Shown here: positions 34,588-46,615 of the stretch, in pieces
Position numbering within the stretch: position 1 is the first letter of the stretch
How the letters are laid out: each line of letters starts with the position of its first letter
NCBI RefSeq assembly: GCF_020283565.1
Contig: NC_060060.1
Span: 7,750,001 to 7,814,000, forward strand
Direction of reading: 5' to 3'
Source of the DNA: Trifolium pratense
Lineage: Eukaryota; Streptophyta; Magnoliopsida; Fabales; Fabaceae
Length of the DNA: 64,000 nucleotides
Made by a program: the position numbers and the translations under genes
The notes under the pieces: model-generated
The model's database searches: none
The model's input: only the letters and a program-made list of their open reading frames with translations
What the model was told of the DNA's origin: nothing

Positions 34588-36650
34588 TCACCAATTGGCA
34601 GAACCGTTATTCCCATCTGGGAATACAGTATCTGGCAGAACCGTTATTTTCAACCTGTTAAAAATCAGGTAACTACTTGTTGCCTTGTTCAACTCAGAAA
34701 CCGATACAGAAGGAAGGTCAGTAGATGAAGATGAAGAGCTCATGTTTCTCGGCTTAAATTTTTTCTTAGGACGAAGTGGAAAAGATTCATTGTGTATGCC
34801 ATTGTTAATTTTGACATCAGTAGGTAATATCTCCTTATCCAAAAGTTCATCTGTTAGAATAAACACAAAGTCATTAATATGCTCAATGGTCAGCAAATTA
34901 CAACTTTGAAAAAAGTAAAATAGCTTCATGATAATTCATAAAAAGTTACTGATAAGTAAGATATGTTTTTGGATGAAGAAACAAACCTTCAAAGCTGAGG
35001 TTCTGCTTGGGTTTAACAATGTCTGATTTATCGGTTGATTGTAGCTCTTGATTTTCTTCGAAAGAGGAACAAAAAGAAGCATACATATCAAGTCCACCTG
35101 TGTAACACATCAATATTATCAAAGCACAATCATATACATACACTTCAAATTTAAGGCATGTTTGGTGTTCAACACCAACATGGTACTGAAACATATGATA
35201 ATATATATTCTCAAATTATTACTGAAACATAGAGGACAAACTTGGTAGTGATTCTTATGAACAAAAAGAAAAATGAAGTGAATGAACTTACACTCTTTTA
35301 AGGCGATGTAAGAAATCTTTGCAGCATCATTCTCTGCCAGTTTTTTGGATCTGGATGCCTTTCCATGAAATTCCAAGCCCTCTACTTCCACAGTTGAGAA
35401 AAACAAATGAGAAGAACCAGACTCTGTAGTTTTATATGTTGGTTTGCAAAAACCTTCTCTCTGTGTCAATTCTAGTAGTAAACTCTTTGATGGACAAGAT
35501 TCATCCTGAATAAAAAGGACACAAACCAAAATTCAATTAAAACTATTTGTAATAATGCAGATAAAGCAGGAACATACAAGTGAACTTCAATAAGTTTGAC
35601 CTTCAAACACAGTTGATATACTATTAGACTTTGTTTGGATAAATAACTTATCATATAAGTAGTTATGTATAAGCTATTTCTATAATACAAACTAAATGAA
35701 GTAAAAACAAATAAAAAATCATATAATTCATAAGATATTTCCATAAACTATCCTGGTGAGCTTATGAAAAGAAGCTAAATAATCATCTATTAACATCTAA
35801 ATGTCTTTTGTAACTCAACTTTGATTTTTGCCAACTTAAGCTCATAAATATGTTATGTGACATTGAACATCTATTTAGCAATTTGATTATCATAAAATAT
35901 CCAAAGAAAAAGTGATTTTGGAATTGCATAAGAAATTACAAGACACTTGCCTTCTGAAACACGTCAACTGAAATTGGCAATTCCTTCAAAGCAATTTTTG
36001 CAGCAGCCTGCTCTGCGTCTCTTATCGTGTTGAAAAATGTTGGGCTTTCAAATGACTTTCCATCAATAAAAACAGTAGCCTTATAGTGAATGTCATGAGG
36101 TAGCCCCTCAGCTATAGTTTTATAAACAGGTGGATCAAGATTGTTCTTTCGAGCATAGTTGTTCAGATGGTTTTTGCTCAAACGATCTGTATCTGGGAGA
36201 ATATGTTGATTATTGTTAGATATATCGATGTTGATTGTTAGGATTTAGCAGCAACTGAACTCATAAGTCTCAACCAACAAATATATCATATGAAACTCAT
36301 AAGTCGTATAAGTAAAGAGTCTCAACTATAAGTCATTTCAGAATACTATAAGTCTCAACTACCAAAAGGGCAAGATCAAAAAAATTAACTTTGTAGAGAA
36401 ACAAAACAAACACATGAAGAGAAGTACCTGATGGAGGGGGAGAAGAAAAGTTGTAGAAAGCTTTCATAGCAGCTTGGTTCTGAGCTTCTTTGGAGGAATT
36501 GAAGGTATCAGAAGAAGTAAAGGTAACTCCATTGACAACAACAGATGCCTTATAGCTTGGCTTATGTTGTAGACCTTCATTCATGTGACTGTACTCAGGC
36601 AAACTCCATCTTTGCCGTTGACATAGCTGCTGCAGCTGAGTCTTGTACAT
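34588..36650 (-). CDS. DRB-like gene 3: three dsRBDs, no linker exon, truncated tail
   Basis: Exons: 36650-36428, 36192-35951, 35505-35292, 35097-34987, 34850-34588; 1053 nt, 350 residues. dsRBD1 (MYKTQLQQLCQRQRWSLPEY), dsRBD2 with a complete last helix (AEQAAAKIALKELPISV), dsRBD3 (LLLELTQREGFCKPTYKT). The 108 nt linker exon of genes 1 and 2 is absent from the 235 bp intron; being a multiple of three, its loss keeps phase. Intron GC donor at 35950-35949. Near 34622 an extra A after 'gatggg' shifts the frame and ends the protein at 34588, while the ancestral tail ('KWVAASLEFPN') is readable in the next frame to a stop at 34533-34535. The segment 'ataacggttctgcca' is present twice just there. 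Confidence 0.8.
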
Positions 36651-37710
<1,060 letters not shown>

Positions 37711-38262
37711 ATGGGGAGGGGTAAGATTGAGATAAAAAGGATTGAAAAATCAAGCAACAGGCAAGTTACTTTTTCAAAGAGGAAGAATGGAATCCTTAAG
37801 AAGGCAAAAGAAATAAGTATTCTTTGTGATTCTCAAGTTTCCCTTATTCTCTCTGGTGAATCTGGAAAGATCCATGAATACATCAGTCCCTCCACAACAT
37901 TGATTGATGTCCTAGACAGATACCAGAGAGACTCAGGGAAAACACTGTGGGATGCTGAGCATGAGAGTCTTAGCAATGAAATTGATAGAATAAAAAAGGA
38001 GAATGAAAGCATGGAAATTCAACTGAGGCACTTGAAGGGAGAGAACATTACCTCATTGAAGTTCAAAGAGCTTATGGACCTTGAGAGTGCCCTTGAAAAT
38101 GGCCTTACCTGTGTTGGCGACAAAAAGATGGAAGTGTATAGGATGTTAAAGAGAAATGGTGAGATTTTGGAGGAACAAAATAAGGAACTAGATTTGCTTC
38201 TGCAACAGCATATGGCAGTGGAAGATGTGGGAAACATGCATGATGCATCAGATTATAAGTGA
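37711..38262 (+). CDS. Intronless PISTILLATA-like MADS-box retrocopy
   Basis: 183 codons from ATG at 37711 ('MGRGKIEIKRIE'). An in-frame ATG at 37678 would add 11 lysine-rich residues and is probably 5' UTR. MADS domain residues 1-60 ('NRQVTFSKRKNGILKKAKE'), PI-type I region ('HEYISPSTTLIDVLDRYQ'), K-box from about 75 to 165 ('LSNEIDRIKKENESMEIQLR', 'ELMDLESALENGL'). B-class PI genes have several introns; here the whole MIKC frame is continuous, which indicates a processed copy. The C-terminus ends '...VGNMHDASDYK' without a PI motif; from memory, legume PI proteins also end early around 'GNMH'. No stop or frameshift, but several unusual substitutions (for example LILSGES after the MADS core). 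No poly(A) tail or clear target duplication remains. It could be expressed or be a young pseudogene. Confidence 0.85.
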   Translation: MGRGKIEIKRIEKSSNRQVTFSKRKNGILKKAKEISILCDSQVSLILSGESGKIHEYISPSTTLIDVLDRYQRDSGKTLWDAEHESLSNEIDRIKKENESMEIQLRHLKGENITSLKFKELMDLESALENGLTCVGDKKMEVYRMLKRNGEILEEQNKELDLLLQQHMAVEDVGNMHDASDYK

Positions 38263-38574
38263 TTTAGTTTGCTTTCATAATATGTCATTTGATTATCTTT
38301 ATGTTGTTAGAAAATGCTTTGCCTCAGAAACTCTAGAGCCAGTTTTTTATTTTGAGCAGTGAAATGAATCTTTAGTTGCTTTAGCACTGATTTTATAATA
38401 GTATTTTTCAACTGCTGTAGCTCTATATTTAACACTTCTATATATATGTTCATCTAACTTTATTCCTGTTTTTGTCAATATTTTAAGTATAGTAGCCTTC
38501 TAATAAGTCTTCTGTAAGCTGTAGGGTTCGATAAATGTGTTCCATATGTCTTATGAAGTTGTAAGTGTGGCTGC
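38263..38574. other. Probable 3' UTR and flank of the MADS retrocopy
   Basis: AT-rich, no frame, no obvious A-tail. Where the retrocopy ends could not be seen. Confidence 0.4.
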
Positions 38575-38740
38575 ATAGGTGTAGCAAAAGATTTTGCTCC
38601 AAGTAAACCTGCATCTTCTAGTACGTCTAAGGTGTACTTTCTCTGGCATAGAGCTATACCATCTCTTGATCTAGCTACTTCAAAAACTAGAAAGTATTTG
38701 AGTAAACCTAAGACTTTGATGCTGAATTTGTCAATAATAG
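38575..38740 (-). pseudogene. Copia reverse transcriptase fragment
   Basis: The minus frame reads 'VLGLLKYFLVFEVARSRDG' followed by 'LCQRKYTLDVLEDAGLLGAK', the segment downstream of YVDD in copia RT (compare 'LGVLKYFLGIEVARTKAG' at 22015). Both ends are cut. Confidence 0.85.
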
Positions 38741-41347
38741 GGTCTTAACTGCAGTGATATTAGCCATATTTATCAAACACAGAATCTAAAAGTACTTCTT
38801 TAGTTGATCTTTCATGCTGTCACAATCACCAACAGAGAACCCATTATCAATCCAAACAAATAACCCATTTCATTTCCATGGTGGTTAAAAATCTCTGTTT
38901 TTATCAAACAATGGAAATCACAGAGTTAAAAAAAGAGGGTTGATTGATTACCTTTTGACACATATATTGTGATGTTATGTGTCCAAAAGTGAAAAATGTG
39001 CAAATATACACTTGATGATTTTGTTCCATCTTAGCAGCTCATCTTTTTATAGCATCCATAGTTACTGATTATGTCCTAGAAGTTAAGATCGACCTAGGAG
39101 TAGTGACACAACTAGATTGTGATCTGGAAGGTTTCCACGGTAAATAAAAATAATTAGACTTATTGGGTAACTTTAATAAGCAACTGTGGGATAGTTTTCA
39201 TGACAAGCAAAACAAAGGACAAGTGCAACCTGAACAATGAAATGCTTAGGACCAATAGGTGATATACAAACTGCAGGTCCGCCATTAACTACAACTTCAA
39301 ATCCCATTCTTTAATTTGCTATGAGCCTCAGCTGCCAGGAAATTGAAACTCGGTGAAATTAATGAGATCAAGATGATAGCATTGTAGAGGCACACAATAA
39401 TGGCGAGAGACCGGAGGAATCTTGTCATTGCCAGCTCTTGGCTTCATACTATAACTAAATAGATTCTCCAATCCTCCATACACAGTTCCTACATTTATAC
39501 AAGAGATCAATATGTAAAATTGGTATCTTTCTTATTGAGTATTACAATTGGTATTTAAATATTATATATGACACTTATTGACAAACATGAAACTAATATA
39601 GAATTGACATATTATATATGCATTTAAAATGATGTCTTTCTTACCACTCACTACAAACATGATTGATGCCATAAACAGCTGTGCGATACTACAAACACTA
39701 ATTTGATATTCTACTACTCCAGCCAGAGGGTGCCAGTTCTACTTTAGGTCACAGTTTGAATATTCAATGGTTTACAAGCTCACTTGTGTGATGCTACGAA
39801 CATGGCTTGGAGACATTAGATAAGTCAATACTTGAAATTAAACTTTGCACTTTCTAAGAGTTCTTGATATGCGGAGTTGGACAAATACAAGTGCAAAGAA
39901 ACAAGGAATAAGGCAAGTATTCAAAAAGAAATGTAAACAAGGTAGAAGAAAATTAATTAGCTTACATGATAGGCTAACAGCATCATCGTCGATCTCTGCA
40001 CTTGCAGGCTTTTGCTCTATCTATATATCTATATTTAAGTGGTATAGTTTTAAGAACGCTATTGTTATCTAAAATAATCCCTAACAACCTCAATTCCTTC
40101 AGAATCAACGCCAGGTCTAGGTTCAACTATTCAACAAAATCATCAATAAGATCAGCCAAAAGTAGTTTTCAAGCTTTCAGTACATGAACAAAAAGCACCA
40201 ATCAATAAGCACAATTCTTCCACACATAAAATGAAATAGACACATTGATAAACTTATATGAGCATTTGATACGACATAGACTCATTGACAATGCTAATGT
40301 AAAAAAATAGGATATTGACACCAATACATATTTATATTTATTATAAGATCTAAATTGAAATTCAAAATATATATGAGCATCTAAACTAAGCAATTTGTTC
40401 GATTATCAAAAAAATTCTAAAACAAAAGATGTGTTTAATTCACTCATTGAATGTCATTGTTTCTAGTTCCACACATCTATCTAACATGTTGCAGAGAAAC
40501 AAAAGAGGCAAAACCAAAATAACAAAACATATGGAATTCAAAAATCACTGCAGAAAAATTCCTCCGACCAGGTTTGGTAATGAGCTAAAAGTTTCAAAAA
40601 CTTAAGTTGCTTGAAGGAATTCAAACGTACCTAGGTCTGAACTGATTACCGATAACAAAGCTGAAAAGCTGAAGACATTTCGTCAGAGTTACATAAGGAT
40701 AACACTTTAAATGTGAATCCAATTCGTTGATATTGAGGAATTGAAGAAGTTCTCAACTTAATTGAATTCTTACACTAAATGTAAGCTATAAGTCTCAAAG
40801 CACCGGAATAATTTAATGTTCATAACTTAATAAGACTTACTGATGACGAATCATGCATCACAGCGATTCGATGAATTTAGCTGAATTAGAGTTCACGTGA
40901 AAGAGTAAGTAACTGAAGATCCTGATTCTGTCGGAGTATGTTCATGCTCCATGATCTCTTTCCACCGACAATTCTCTTGATGGGATAGACTTGATTCTCA
41001 TTAGAATTTAGCTGATAAACTCTCACAAAAGATTTAACCGAATATGTTCGGTTATTAGATGGGAGGTTTGAATATGAAAAATTGTTGGGCGACTTGCTGA
41101 AGTTAGTACTAAACTCCGTTATTGGTTCCTGAATCAAATGATAATGATATTTAATATGTCGGTTTAGATGACTGATAGCAATAGCATTAGAATTAATTCC
41201 AATCCCTACTCTAAATAAAACTTGGTTGTTAATTACTGGTCTAGCTTGAGTACTAGTTAGGAACTGAGAGGCTAGATTTATCTTGATGTGGACGCTTAGT
41301 GTTTTCATTCTACGAGAATGGTACAACTGGCTATTAGTCATAGAGTA
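38741..41347. other. Intergenic, possible single exon at 39489-39328
   Basis: On the minus strand, after a good acceptor (aatgtag), 53 codons follow containing 'GTVYGGLENLFSYSMKPRAG' and end in a stop at 39328. The composition is protein-like but I do not recognise it and no partner exon was found. A longer open stretch at 41374-40886 (162 codons) has no protein-like features. The rest shows nothing. Confidence 0.3.
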
Positions 41348-41355
41348 CACTAGAT

Positions 41356-41985
41356 TAAGGATGTCAATTTGCATCCGTCAGAGCGGATCCCCGCGGGGAT
41401 TGCCCCGTTCAGAGCTCCGAAAACAATGATTTTTTTTTTCTGTGGGGATGGGGATGAAGGTAAAAACTCCCCCGCGGGGACTTCGGGTGGGGATGGGGGA
41501 AGACGCATCCGTCCTCGCGGATTCCCCGAATCCGTCCATATATAATTAACTGTATATATGCATTATTTTCTCCAACAAATTTGAAATATTTTAGTTATGA
41601 ATTTTTGTATGATTATGCATACTTTATTATATATTATGGAATTTTTTGACTATTATGTTTTGTATGATTATTAGTAGCCAAATGATTGTGCAATGTTTTT
41701 TGGTTATGAATGCATTATGTGTTGTTTTTATTTTTTAAATGGAAAGATGCAAAATATTTGTTTTTAAAAATAAAACAGGAAAAATAACGTCATCTTATTG
41801 TCATAATTTTAACCGAAAAATATATAAATTTTGTTAATATTCGATATCCGTGGATACCGTGGGGATCTGTGAGGATGAGGACAAATATTTCCCCGTGGAG
41901 ACGGAGATGGAGGCAAAAACTCCGTGCAGAAACTTTGGGACGAGGAAGCTTCATTCGCACATTCCTCGCCTCGTTGGCATCCGTG
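41356..41985. mobile_element. hAT-like MITE rich in 'ccccgcgggg'
   Basis: The left end 'taaggatgtcaatttgcatc' pairs with the right end 'gttggcatccgtg'. An 8 bp duplication, 'cactagat' (41348-41355) and 'tactagat' (41986-41993), has one mismatch. The arms hold 'atccccgcggggat'-type words and the middle is AT-rich. Confidence 0.75.
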
Positions 41986-42011
41986 TACTAGATATAGGAA
42001 ACTGTAAAAAA

Positions 42012-42014
<3 letters not shown>

Positions 42015-42044
<30 letters not shown>
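42015..42044. repeat. (TA)n tract left of dimeric MITE
   Basis: TA dinucleotides abutting 'gggttttgctaac'. Confidence 0.9.
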
Positions 42045-42048
<4 letters not shown>

Positions 42049-42331
42049 TTTGCTAACGTACACTCACTTGTTTTTTAGAAGGTGTGTATTAGCAAGTCAT
42101 AACTAAAAAGTGGTAACATACACCTTGAGGTGCATGTTGCTAAAACACTCATTCTAAAAAATAAGTGGGTGTACGTTAGCAACTCCTATAAGCATTTGCT
42201 AGAATACACCCACTAATTTTTTAGAAGGTGTGTTTTAGCAACTAATAACTAAAAAGTGATTAAATACACCCTAAGGTGTACGTTGCTAATGCACACCTTC
42301 ATAAAAATGGGTGGGTGTGTTATAGCAAATC

Positions 42332-42333
<2 letters not shown>
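42045..42333. mobile_element. Dimeric palindromic MITE inside a TA microsatellite
   Basis: Ends 'gggttttgctaacg' and 'gtgttatagcaaatccc'. Two palindromes lie side by side (42045-42186 and 42187-42333), each with 'ttttttagaaggtgtgt' in one arm and a complementary 'aaaa..gggtgt' arm. (TA)n flanks both sides. Termini and target resemble the 10470-12186 element. Confidence 0.75.

Positions 42334-42362
<29 letters not shown>
42334..42362. repeat. (TA)n tract right of dimeric MITE
   Basis: The other half of the split TA array. Confidence 0.9.
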
Positions 42363-42364
<2 letters not shown>

Positions 42365-44695
42365 AAACTGTTGTGAACACATAGCCAGGTATTTTTTTCC
42401 CAAATTTGATTCTTCATTTTTTCTTTAACGCAAAATTTGTCAATATTTTGAAAATCTCATTGCAACTTCCAGATTCTCAAAATTCTGTACTCCTATATCT
42501 ATCTATCTGCAATTCATCCCCTCTTCCATCGAATTTCATAACCCGCAATTGATCTTACCCATAGATCAATCGACCATGCTTCAAATCCTTCGCGACCTTC
42601 CAATCGTCCGCTTCTTCGCTACTCCTTTCTTGTTTCGAAATTTCTCTATTCTAACAATGCTTTTGAGACTCACAACCCTAAATTTCTGAAAAGCATTGAA
42701 ACCCTAAGTTCTGAAAGAGGTGACAGCGATGGAATTTGCTGGAGACGAAGGTACCACTGCGTAATGTCAAAAAACCCTTTCCCGTTTAGAAATCTAATGT
42801 CTCCAAAACCCTTGATTTTCCCCCAAAGTGCACGAGCACTAAATTTCTGCATCTTGTTTAATTAATCTCTGAAGGTATATATATCTCTGTTTATTTTTAA
42901 TTAACTTACTAATTAGATAGGATTCTGGTCTTAGGGAATCCATTTTCTGTCTCTATATTGTTGATTAAAATTAATTTTGAAGATGTTAGCAGGAAATTAT
43001 TGAAATTAAAAATGAATGTTTGAATTTGACTGCGACGATCAATCCATCTTTGGAAAAGTGATTTTCTTTGTTGGTAGGTAAATTGGCTAATGAATTCCCA
43101 CACAGTGCTTTAGTTGTGTGCCAAGGAACACATGTGTTCTATTTGGCGTGAAAATAAATCAATGTTGTTATAAGACTTGGAACCCAGAACTCAGAAGAGT
43201 AAAAATAGTAGTAGAATGAGTGCTGACAGTACAGTTTCTAATATGATGATAGCAGTTAACAAAAAGGGTAGGGCTGTGCATAGTTGGGAAGTTATTTCGA
43301 CAGTTTTATTGCCTTTCTCTATCCTCCATTGGATATATCGGGTGCTTGATATATTTCATTGAGAGGCTGCTGTAGACACTTAGGGTGGAGCGGTTCCGGA
43401 TCCGATATAATTACTATTGTGTATATACTTGTTACAAATTTGGAATTTTATACAAAATTTCTATATCAATGAATATAGGAAGCAAGTCATCAAAATGGCC
43501 AAAATATAGCTCAATTGAAATGGAGACATTGAATAGGGAATAAAGGTTTTGCTGTTATAAGAGAGAAATTAAATTTTCTTTTTAAATTATTCTAAGTGAA
43601 TATTAAATTGTGCTACTTCATTAATATTCTCATACTCTTGTTTTACTTGGTTTAGCGTGTAAGTAATGAATATAAAGAGCCTCCGTCTCAAGCTGAAATG
43701 TCCATTGCTACTCAACAAAGTAGGAAAGCAAAGGAGTTGGATCAAGAAACCAACCATGCACTTGTAAGTTACTGTTATTGTCGTGTTTTGTTAACTATAA
43801 AGGGAATTGGATTTGATTCTAGTATTGTAATGAGGTTATCATGGTGTGTTGATAAATTGGATAGAGCCATTACAACATTAGATTTAGCTTGAGGAATGTT
43901 GTGCTTGATACACTATATTGTAGATTGTAGTTTATATAATTGAATCTATGTGTCCTGGTTCTGATTCAATCTGTGATTTCAGTGTTGTGGTTCTGTGGGT
44001 TTTTCTTGCGTGTTGTATATGTTTGTAGGCTGCTACTTTGCTTGTTTGTGGTGTTTATTGTGTTGTTTTCATAGCTGGTTCTGATTCAATAATGTAAACT
44101 GGATTGCTTGCTCCTAATATGTAAACAGTCCTAGTGGAAATTTGAACTTCCTAATGCTTAATTCACAGGCTAGCTATTATGTGTTTATGTTGGATATGTC
44201 ACTTTCTCTCTGTCTTGCTCTAATATTCCATCTTCATTTCTAGAAATAGCAAGGAAATGTTCACTGATTTGGGGCATGTGTCTGCACTAATATCTAGACA
44301 ATTCTAATCCAGAATTTATCATGAGACTCAAGTTAATTCAAGTGATAAGTATTATTATAAGAAATTCAAAGTACTAGTAATTTAAAAGTTTGTTTAATAT
44401 ACATTGTAAGATTCATTCATAATAGACTCCTTATATACCAGAGCAGGTTCCTCAACATTGTTGAGTCTTAGCATTGATTTGTTTTTCCATGTAAGGTAAA
44501 TCTGTTTATATCATATTGCATTGGTTATGGCCTATTCTTTTCTCTCCCTTTTATTACTAAATTTTCATTCCCCTAAGCTCAATGAAGACTTGAAGAGACA
44601 TCTTCTATTGCCAACTTATATTGAACATATTACTTTTATTTTGTAGATGAATAATGATGACATCGATGAAGAACTTCAAGATTTGGAAGCACAAG
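42363..44695 (+). other. Possible 5' exons of an unrecognised gene
   Basis: The region is less repetitive, with UTR-like 'aaccctaa' motifs (42674-42705) and a short ATG exon ending at a donor (ATG 42729, 'MEFAGDE', then gtacc). A candidate exon at about 43656-43763 has acceptor 'tttag' and donor 'gtaagt' and contains 'PPSQAEMSIATQQSRKAKEL'. Another starts after an acceptor at 44646 and contains 'MNNDDIDEELQDLEAQ'. The order fits a plant gene on the plus strand, but I do not recognise the protein, and whether it belongs to the TRF-like fragments downstream is unknown. Confidence 0.35.
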
Positions 44696-45010
44696 ATGAA
44701 CTGTGTTTTATTGATCAAGGTGCTAAGAAGTTGATATTTCTTTAATTTAAGGGAACCTATTAAGAAACCTAAAAGAGAAAGTTTTATGTTGAAAAACTAA
44801 CTATTTAGACTTTTTAGAAGTTGACTACACAATTTCCAATAAAATACACTACTATATTAGGTCCCTTAACAAGTGCCCTAAGGGCACTGGTTAGCATTTT
44901 CCTTAATTTAATTACACAAACAAATACAACAAACTTGGAAGCATATAATAACACACCACTTTTACAACATTCTCATTTCGTGTAGGATTATATTACTAGC
45001 GCATGTGGTA
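44696..45010. repeat. Segmental duplicate, left copy (TRF-like intron)
   Basis: Starts at 'gaactgtgttttattgatca' and matches 57211-57530 almost base by base, including a MITE-like core 'agtgccctaagggcac' and 'aacacaccacttttacaaca'. It lies just upstream of the next TRF-like exon. Confidence 0.85.
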
Positions 45011-45432
45011 CTTGAATTATTGCCTGAGGCTTCTTATTTGAATTACATATATCATCTCAAGTTAGTTTTGCTTGATTAGAGTACTCTAACTTCGAACATT
45101 TTTATTCAATATTCTATTATTTTTGTTTCAAATTCCATGTCATGAATGTGATGCCCCTAGTGTGGGCAACACGTTCCTATTTCTGCATTGCACATTTTTC
45201 AAATTATTCACAATACCTTTGAAGTTAAAATTCCAATAAGAAGATTTGAAAAGACAAGCCCTCAAAATACAAACATTTTTAAAACTCTACCTGCACTGAA
45301 AAATATATCTTTTTCCCATTTTCTTGAAGGAATAAAAATTAAAATGAACAAAATATATTCTCTTGGGAATTCAGTGTTGGACTTATAACATTATGTATAT
45401 TCTTCATCTCGGTTGAACCAATGAATTTGCAG

Positions 45433-46223
45433 GAAGCAGTGGCTAAGTGGCCTCAACTGTGGCCATTGAGTTTGATTTTGAAAGTATTTTTACCACAGAG
45501 AACTTAATGAGGTATGAGTTTTTCTTAAAAATGTTGTATCTCTTCTTGCACTTATCTCGGTTCTTGATTTCCTAATGGAAGATTCATGTAAAGTATGCAG
45601 GTATATTCTGGTGGGATTGGTTCGTATGCTCTCCTTACCATGCTCATGGCGATGATACGGGTAAGCAATTCTTAAACGTTCTTATGCAGTTTCTTTTTTT
45701 ACTCTCTGGCCTTCACCATATGGTTCACTTACATATGATCCACCTACATATCAACATAAATGGATCTTAAAGTTCACTGTTTTTATTTTTATTTTTATTT
45801 TTTTCCCTTTTGCTTTTGTGCTGTAATCTTTGGCATTGCATTAAGTTCAAACCACTTCTTTTCGCTTATGTCAGCTCTAAGTTTGTGACCATTATATTCT
45901 TCAGAATGTTCTTCAGAGCCAACCTACTGCAGAGCACAACTTAGGGGTCTTTTTGGTCCGTATCCTCTGAATTACAGTTTACATATTTGTTTTTCAAGTG
46001 CCATGCTATTGGGAGTCAATGATTAGCAATTTGGCATGTTTTTAATTTTTTTGATGTTTTAAAAAAGAGAAAATGTAAAATAATTCCGTGCATTCCTTTG
46101 TTTGGATGTCTCTTATTTTTATTATTCTGTATTATTAAAAAACGTATTTACTTTTTTCCCTTTTCGTCTCTCAGGTTTTACAACAAAGCAAGGCCATTTC
46201 TTCTCGGCATTCAGGATCCTCAG
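45433..46223 (+). pseudogene. TRF4/5-like nucleotidyltransferase, C-terminal exons (fragment A)
   Basis: Four exon-like pieces with acceptors and donors: 45433-45511 'PLSLILKVFLPQR', 45601-45660 'VYSGGIGSYALLTMLMAMIR', 45905-45946 'QPTAEHNLG', 46175-46223 'FYNKARPFLLGIQDPQ'. In this order they match the PAP-associated part of plant TRF4/5 (PAPD5/7) non-canonical poly(A) polymerases. The first exon has lost 2 bp (CAGAGAACTT where CAGAGAGAACTT is expected), giving an immediate stop, and the stretch between the third and fourth is missing. The catalytic exons are not upstream, so this piece cannot make an active enzyme. Confidence 0.8.
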
Positions 46224-46615
46224 GTTCTCTTTAATGAACTGCCTTTTGTCTTTGTAAAGTAAATTTTTTATTGTTGGGCGCAAGAAAGTGGACATGTTTT
46301 TAAAGCTGAACTTTCATGATTTTCCACCATCTTTTATTTGCATTTATCGTTTGCAAATTTATTAATGTGTGTTTTTTGGGTGGTGGTTTGGGTATAATGC
46401 GCTAACTTCTCTGTCGTGCTGGATTTAGTTTTTTTAATTGGAGTCTCACTTTCTAATGCAAATATTTGTTTTTTTGGAGTCTACAAATGTCGAGTCATAA
46501 TTTTTCCAGCAGACACAATATTTTATAAAAAAATTGATTAAAATTGGATGACCCTAATGTGATGAATTTTTCACAAAAAAAATGTGGTTTACAATATGAA
46601 TTCTTATTTTAAGGT

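Noticed and set aside
40886..41374. 162-codon open frame on the minus strand
   Set aside because: Composition is unlike a conserved protein, no motif is recognisable, and no promoter or splice context was seen. It is long enough to arise by chance here.
45188..45388. 66-codon plus-strand frame
   Set aside because: Lies in the intron upstream of the first TRF-like exon and has no protein-like motif.
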